A stretch of 64,000 nt of DNA. It comes from Haemophilus parainfluenzae (GTDB taxonomy: Bacteria; Pseudomonadota; Gammaproteobacteria; Enterobacterales; Pasteurellaceae). A program made the position numbers and the translations under genes. The DNA lies in contig NZ_UGHY01000002.1 in assembly GCF_900450995.1 (NCBI RefSeq), positions 2,103,001 to 2,167,000 of the forward strand. Direction: 5' to 3'. The notes below the pieces were generated by a model, which was given only the letters and a program-made list of their open reading frames with translations, searched no databases and was not told where the DNA came from. Positions 61,404 to 64,000 of this stretch are shown here, in pieces (position 1 is the stretch's first letter; each line of letters opens with the position of its first letter).

Positions 61404-61441
61404 AGACAAAAAAATAACCGCACTTTATCCAGTGCGGTTAT
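61404..61441 (-). terminator. Inverted uptake-sequence terminator after mop
   Basis: ATAACCGCACT pairs with AGTGCGGTTAT around TTATCC; the A-run to the left is the T-run on the minus strand, ending mop. The rest of the 251 bp between the SemiSWEET gene and mop shows nothing recognisable. Confidence 0.82.
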
Positions 61442-61467
61442 ATAGATTCTGAACAGTTTAGTTGAGA

Positions 61468-61677
61468 TTATTCAACACCAACCATTACAGAGGTCGCTTT
61501 GATAATCGCATATGCTTCTTTACCAACTGCTAAACCTAATTCTTTTACTGCATCGATAGAGATGGTAGAAGAAATGATGTTACCGTTACCGATATCAATG
61601 TGTACGATTGCGTTCACAGAACCAGTTTCGATTGATTTTACAGTACCTTTAAGTTGGTTTCTTGCACTAATTTTCAT
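61468..61677 (-). CDS. mop: Molybdopterin/molybdate-binding protein Mop (molbindin)
   Basis: The 69-residue TOBE-domain protein starts MKISARNQLKGTVKSIETGSVNAIVHIDIG and continues with ISIDAVKELGLAVGKEAYAIIKATSVMVG, the molbindin pattern. These proteins form hexamers that store molybdate or tungstate. It is monocistronic with a leader of about 60 bp. Confidence 0.94.
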   Translation of the reverse strand: MKISARNQLKGTVKSIETGSVNAIVHIDIGNGNIISSTISIDAVKELGLAVGKEAYAIIKATSVMVGVE

Positions 61678-61745
61678 TTAGCATTTCCTTATGTTTAAGT
61701 TAAAAAGAGTGGGTATTATATAGATAAATATATAAGTTAAAAATA

Positions 61746-61817
61746 CTACTTAATTGGTAATAAACCTTTCAAGATTTGCTCGGCATTTTCTTTGCTTAAC
61801 GTATAACCGTAATTAAT
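61746..61817 (-). pseudogene. Possible gene remnant (C-terminal 23 codons)
   Basis: A short open stretch between two in-frame stops reads NYGYTLSKENAEQILKGLLP. It looks like a protein C terminus rather than random sequence, but it has no start codon and no partner fragment nearby. It is not recognised. The rest of the 198 bp between mop and tusE holds only the terminator. Confidence 0.3.
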
Positions 61818-61837
61818 CTATTTGACTAGAATTTAAG

Positions 61838-61868
61838 TAAAAAATAACCGCACTTTTTCATGCGGTTA
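61838..61868 (-). terminator. Terminator after tusE
   Basis: TAACCGCA pairs with TGCGGTTA; the A-run to the left becomes the T-run on the minus strand. One arm is an exact uptake core, the other a partial copy. Confidence 0.75.
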
Positions 61869-61875
61869 CGTTATT

Positions 61876-62205
61876 CTATAAGCATTTAGCTGGTTTTGGC
61901 AGACCTGCCAGTTTCGTTGCTTGCTTAGCAGGTCCGTCAGGGAAGAGTCGTTGCAAATAGCGGCTATTACCTTTATCGGCACCTAATTTTTCTGACATTG
62001 CTTTTACCAGCATTCGAATCGCAGGAGAGGTGTTATATTCTTGGTAAAAATCACGCACAAAATAAATCACTTCCCAGTGAGCATCGGTCAGTTCTACACC
62101 TTCTAGCTGAGCGATGCGTTTTGCTACATCCTCATTCCAATCAGCAATATTAAGTAAATAGCCAAAGGCGTCTGTTTCGATTTGTTTTTCTTGCACGGTA
62201 ATCAT
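61876..62205 (-). CDS. tusE: TusE/DsrC-family sulfur-relay protein
   Basis: The 109-residue protein acts at the end of the Tus sulfur relay to MnmA for 2-thiouridine in tRNA. The penultimate cysteine (KPAKCL) is the persulfide carrier; [10 protein letters not shown] and [25 protein letters not shown] are family-typical. It lies 1 bp after ttcA, so two tRNA-thiolation genes form one operon. Confidence 0.93.
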   Translation of the reverse strand: MITVQEKQIETDAFGYLLNIADWNEDVAKRIAQLEGVELTDAHWEVIYFVRDFYQEYNTSPAIRMLVKAMSEKLGADKGNSRYLQRLFPDGPAKQATKLAGLPKPAKCL

Positions 62206-62206
62206 A

Positions 62207-63136
62207 TTAATTCACTTCTTTAAAGCTGATCATTTCGTTATCGGAGTAGTCAGACGTATCTTCATCATCAAATTTCATTGGCTCGATGCGTTCTTCATCA
62301 AATGCGGTATCCCCTTCAATGCCATCAAGTGATTGACCATGTTTAATACCTTTGAAATCGAAGAGTTTTGGGTCACATAAGTGTGACAACGTAATATTTT
62401 GCATGGCGCTAAACATGGTTTCTAAGCGACCTGGATATTGACGGTCCCAAGTATTTAACATTTCTTTCACCACTTGACGTTGTAAATTTGGTTGAGAACC
62501 ACACAAATTACAAGGGATAATTGGGAATTCTTTCGCTACGGCATATTTTTCAATATCTTTTTCTTTACAATAAGCCAATGGACGAATCACGATTTGCTTG
62601 CCGTCATCAGAAATTAATTTCGGAGGCATCGATTTTAGTTTCCCACCGTAGAACATATTCAGGAACAGGGTAGCCAGCATATCATCACGATGGTGTCCAA
62701 GTGCAATTTTTGTTGCGCCAAGTTCAGTTGCCGTACGGTATAAAATACCACGGCGTAGACGAGAACAGAGAGAGCAAGTTGTTTTGCCTTCTGGGATTTT
62801 CTCTTTCACGATGCCATAAGTATTTTCTTCAACGATTTTATAATCCACACCAATACTTTGCAGATATTCAGGTAAAACATGCTCCGGAAAACCGGGCTGT
62901 TTTTGGTCTAAATTGACTGCAACGATATCAAATTTAATCGGAGCGCTTTGTTGTAAATTCAACAAAATATCAAGAAGTGTATAGCTGTCTTTACCCCCAG
63001 AAAGACAAACCATTACTTTATCGCCATCTTCAATCATACCGAAATCAGCAATTGCATTGCCAACATTGCGGCGAAGACGTTTTTGCAGTTTATTGAAATT
63101 ATAAGTCTGTTTTTTATCTTGGTTTTGTTCTGTCAT
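62207..63136 (-). CDS. ttcA: tRNA 2-thiocytidine(32) synthetase TtcA
   Basis: This 309-residue Fe-S ATP-pyrophosphatase puts sulfur on cytidine 32 of some tRNAs. It has the PP-loop [13 protein letters not shown] and the Fe-S cysteines in [12 protein letters not shown], with a third in the NLCGSQ segment. ATG 63136 lies just after a terminator-like hairpin. In E. coli the Rac prophage is integrated at ttcA; here phage-like genes also adjoin the 5' side. The C terminus is acidic. Confidence 0.96.
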   Translation of the reverse strand: MTEQNQDKKQTYNFNKLQKRLRRNVGNAIADFGMIEDGDKVMVCLSGGKDSYTLLDILLNLQQSAPIKFDIVAVNLDQKQPGFPEHVLPEYLQSIGVDYKIVEENTYGIVKEKIPEGKTTCSLCSRLRRGILYRTATELGATKIALGHHRDDMLATLFLNMFYGGKLKSMPPKLISDDGKQIVIRPLAYCKEKDIEKYAVAKEFPIIPCNLCGSQPNLQRQVVKEMLNTWDRQYPGRLETMFSAMQNITLSHLCDPKLFDFKGIKHGQSLDGIEGDTAFDEERIEPMKFDDEDTSDYSDNEMISFKEVN

Positions 63137-63155
63137 ATTGATTTACTTTAGCTAA

Positions 63156-63303
63156 TAAAAAAGCCCTGAATAACTTCAGAGCTTATAAATTCTGTGGTGC
63201 CTAGGGTCAGTTTCTTTCTATATTGATTTCGAAAGAGATTTTTAACTTTTGGCGTAATTTTGGCGTAGTTGCTCTAAAACGGATTGAATAAAATATCCTT
63301 ATT
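63156..63303 (-). ncRNA. Candidate structured leader or small RNA upstream of ttcA
   Basis: A transcript from the strong promoter at 63310-63337 would begin near 63303. It would reach a hairpin (GCTCTAAA/TTTAGAGC at 63271-63309 with a nested GGAT/ATCC; its first bases lie at the promoter edge), then a second small stem (TCTTTC/GAAAGA), and end at a terminator AGCTCTGAA-GTTA-TTCAGGGCT followed by five T (63156-63183). It could be a small RNA of about 150 nt or an attenuated ttcA leader. Direct repeats TTTTGGCGTA lie 11 bp apart within it. The reading VLEQLRQNYAKS before a stop suggests part of it is the remains of an integrase 3' end. Confidence 0.35.
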
Positions 63304-63309
63304 TAGAGC

Positions 63310-63337
63310 ATTATATCATAGAAGTGGATTGTGCCAA
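63310..63337 (-). promoter_or_regulatory. Strong sigma-70 promoter with extended -10
   Basis: On the minus strand TTGGCA (63332-63337), a 16-bp spacer and TATAAT (63310-63315), preceded by TGA as an extended -10, point toward ttcA. Confidence 0.7.
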
Positions 63338-63356
63338 TGGTGGGAAATTTGAAAGG

Positions 63357-63623
63357 TTATTTGATGCGCTTGGCGTTAATTCTACACCAGCGAATAACTT
63401 CGCCAGCTATCCATCTCGGGTGTGATTTCTCTTTTAATCTCACACCTTTTGGGAAGCTCGGTTGCTTAACGATAACGTTCGCAGTGTGCTGATATGGGCA
63501 GCCAACGAGAGCTGCTACATAATCAAGAGAGATTAAGTTCTGACTTTTCTCTGTGAAAGCTGATGCCGCCATAATCTTAATTGCCTCTGACATTTCTTTT
63601 TGTGTTTTATCAGGTAATTCCAT
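63357..63623 (-). CDS. AlpA/excisionase-like small HTH protein
   Basis: The 88-residue protein contains LISLDYVAALVGCPYQHTANVIVKQPSFPKGVRL followed by PRWIAGEVIRWC. This is the winged-helix layout of AlpA/MerR-type phage excisionases and regulators. The start MELPDKTQKEMSEAIK at 63623 has GGAG upstream. An integrase would be expected just downstream, but only an 18-codon possible C-terminal remnant is seen. It marks the edge of a prophage or integrative element continuing beyond the window. Confidence 0.65.
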   Translation of the reverse strand: MELPDKTQKEMSEAIKIMAASAFTEKSQNLISLDYVAALVGCPYQHTANVIVKQPSFPKGVRLKEKSHPRWIAGEVIRWCRINAKRIK

Positions 63624-63645
63624 TATTAAGCTCCAATAAAAACCG

Positions 63646-63924
63646 CTATTTGGTTGATTTGAATCTAGCTGCCTGTATCTCATTTACAGCTTTGTAAATT
63701 CTGTATCTTTGAGAAACTGGAATTTTTAATTCGGCAGGATACATTTCGAAAAATGCGTATCCATTGCCAGTCCAAAAACTTGCCATATTTCTTTTGTGAA
63801 CCACGGTGAAGTGGTTTAGAAACCAATCCTGTGGATTGTTCTCTAGACTATCTATCAACTCTTTCCATGGGGAGACAGGTTTTCGTTTTAGTAATCTACA
63901 AATAAATAATGGTGTAGCGTTCAT
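63646..63924 (-). CDS. Phage-like small protein of unknown function
   Basis: The 92-residue protein starts MNATPLFICRLLKRKPVSPWKELIDSL and contains WFLNHFTVVHKRNMASFWTGNGYAFFEMYP. It is not recognised. It lies 22 bp upstream of the excisionase-like gene on the same strand, and has short spacing and similar small size, typical of prophage early regions. The longer open frame beginning near 63951 lacks a better ribosome-binding site. Confidence 0.6.
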   Translation of the reverse strand: MNATPLFICRLLKRKPVSPWKELIDSLENNPQDWFLNHFTVVHKRNMASFWTGNGYAFFEMYPAELKIPVSQRYRIYKAVNEIQAARFKSTK

Positions 63925-64000
63925 TTTTTTACTCCAATAAAAAACCGCCATAAGAGCGGTTATAACGAATTATTTTAGTTGTAGGCTATTACAAGTTCTT

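Noticed and set aside
61361-61444. Small plus-strand ORF with AAGGA upstream (MHFIKKGIKRLEKK...)
   Set aside because: It runs through the mop terminator hairpin and ends in the uptake repeat; composition looks like low-complexity intergenic sequence.

Overview
The window looks like a Pasteurellaceae chromosome, most likely Haemophilus (H. parainfluenzae or a close relative). Four things point there: AT-rich housekeeping genes, dozens of copies of the Haemophilus-type DNA uptake core AAGTGCGGT on both strands (often as inverted pairs that form terminators), a metY-rimP-nusA-infB-rbfA-truB cluster, and the order tyrA-queF-csdEA-nuclease-lrgAB-dgt-uup. It is mostly ordinary core genome. Accessory material sits at 35.1-42.7 kb (type I restriction island) and beyond 63.1 kb (prophage-like edge).

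Layout. 0-6 kb: initiator tRNA and the translation/antitermination operon. 6-15.6 kb: tyrA; a minus-strand run of nuclease, csdA, csdE, Zn-ribbon protein and queF; then lrgA-lrgB-dgt and uup. 15.6-23.6 kb: an NSS transporter and the complete rsxABCDGE-nth operon, with an unannotated 24-codon membrane ORF between rsxA and rsxB. 23.6-31.7 kb: yccS, a UPF0319 protein, acylphosphatase, yqcC-truC-yoaH, cspD, matP, lonH and fabA. 31.8-35.1 kb: ybaK, usg, a purine permease and a YchN-like protein. 35.1-42.7 kb: hsdM-hsdS-RAYT-rhuM-hsdR, with hsdS split at a G7 tract. 42.8-50.5 kb: recB-recD, grxB, yjjP-yjjB. 50.5-57 kb: dps with an OxyR-like operator, then a peptide-type ABC transporter with a Tat-type binding protein and a permease-ATPase fusion, carrying two parallel CRP-class promoters. 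57-63.1 kb: a SUKH-like protein, cdd, metE, a SemiSWEET, mop, tusE, ttcA. 63.1-64 kb: a structured leader or small RNA, an AlpA/excisionase-like gene and another small phage-like gene.

Four genes (rimP, lonH, recB, SemiSWEET) are broken by an apparent one-base deletion in a short homopolymer. Restoring one base gives exactly or nearly the expected family length each time. All four errors point the same way, so sequencing or assembly undercalls are more likely than four independent mutations. The same caution applies to the hsdS G7 tract, although that tract is long enough to be a real phase-variation switch.

The most promising under-described items are: the translationally coupled 24-aa ORF inside the Rnf/Rsx operon; the hsdS gene with two independent slippage elements (G7 tract and 12-bp TSEL repeats); the REP-RAYT module inside the R-M operon; the uptake-sequence-bearing tandem repeats in rsxC; and the promoter-hairpin-terminator unit upstream of ttcA.
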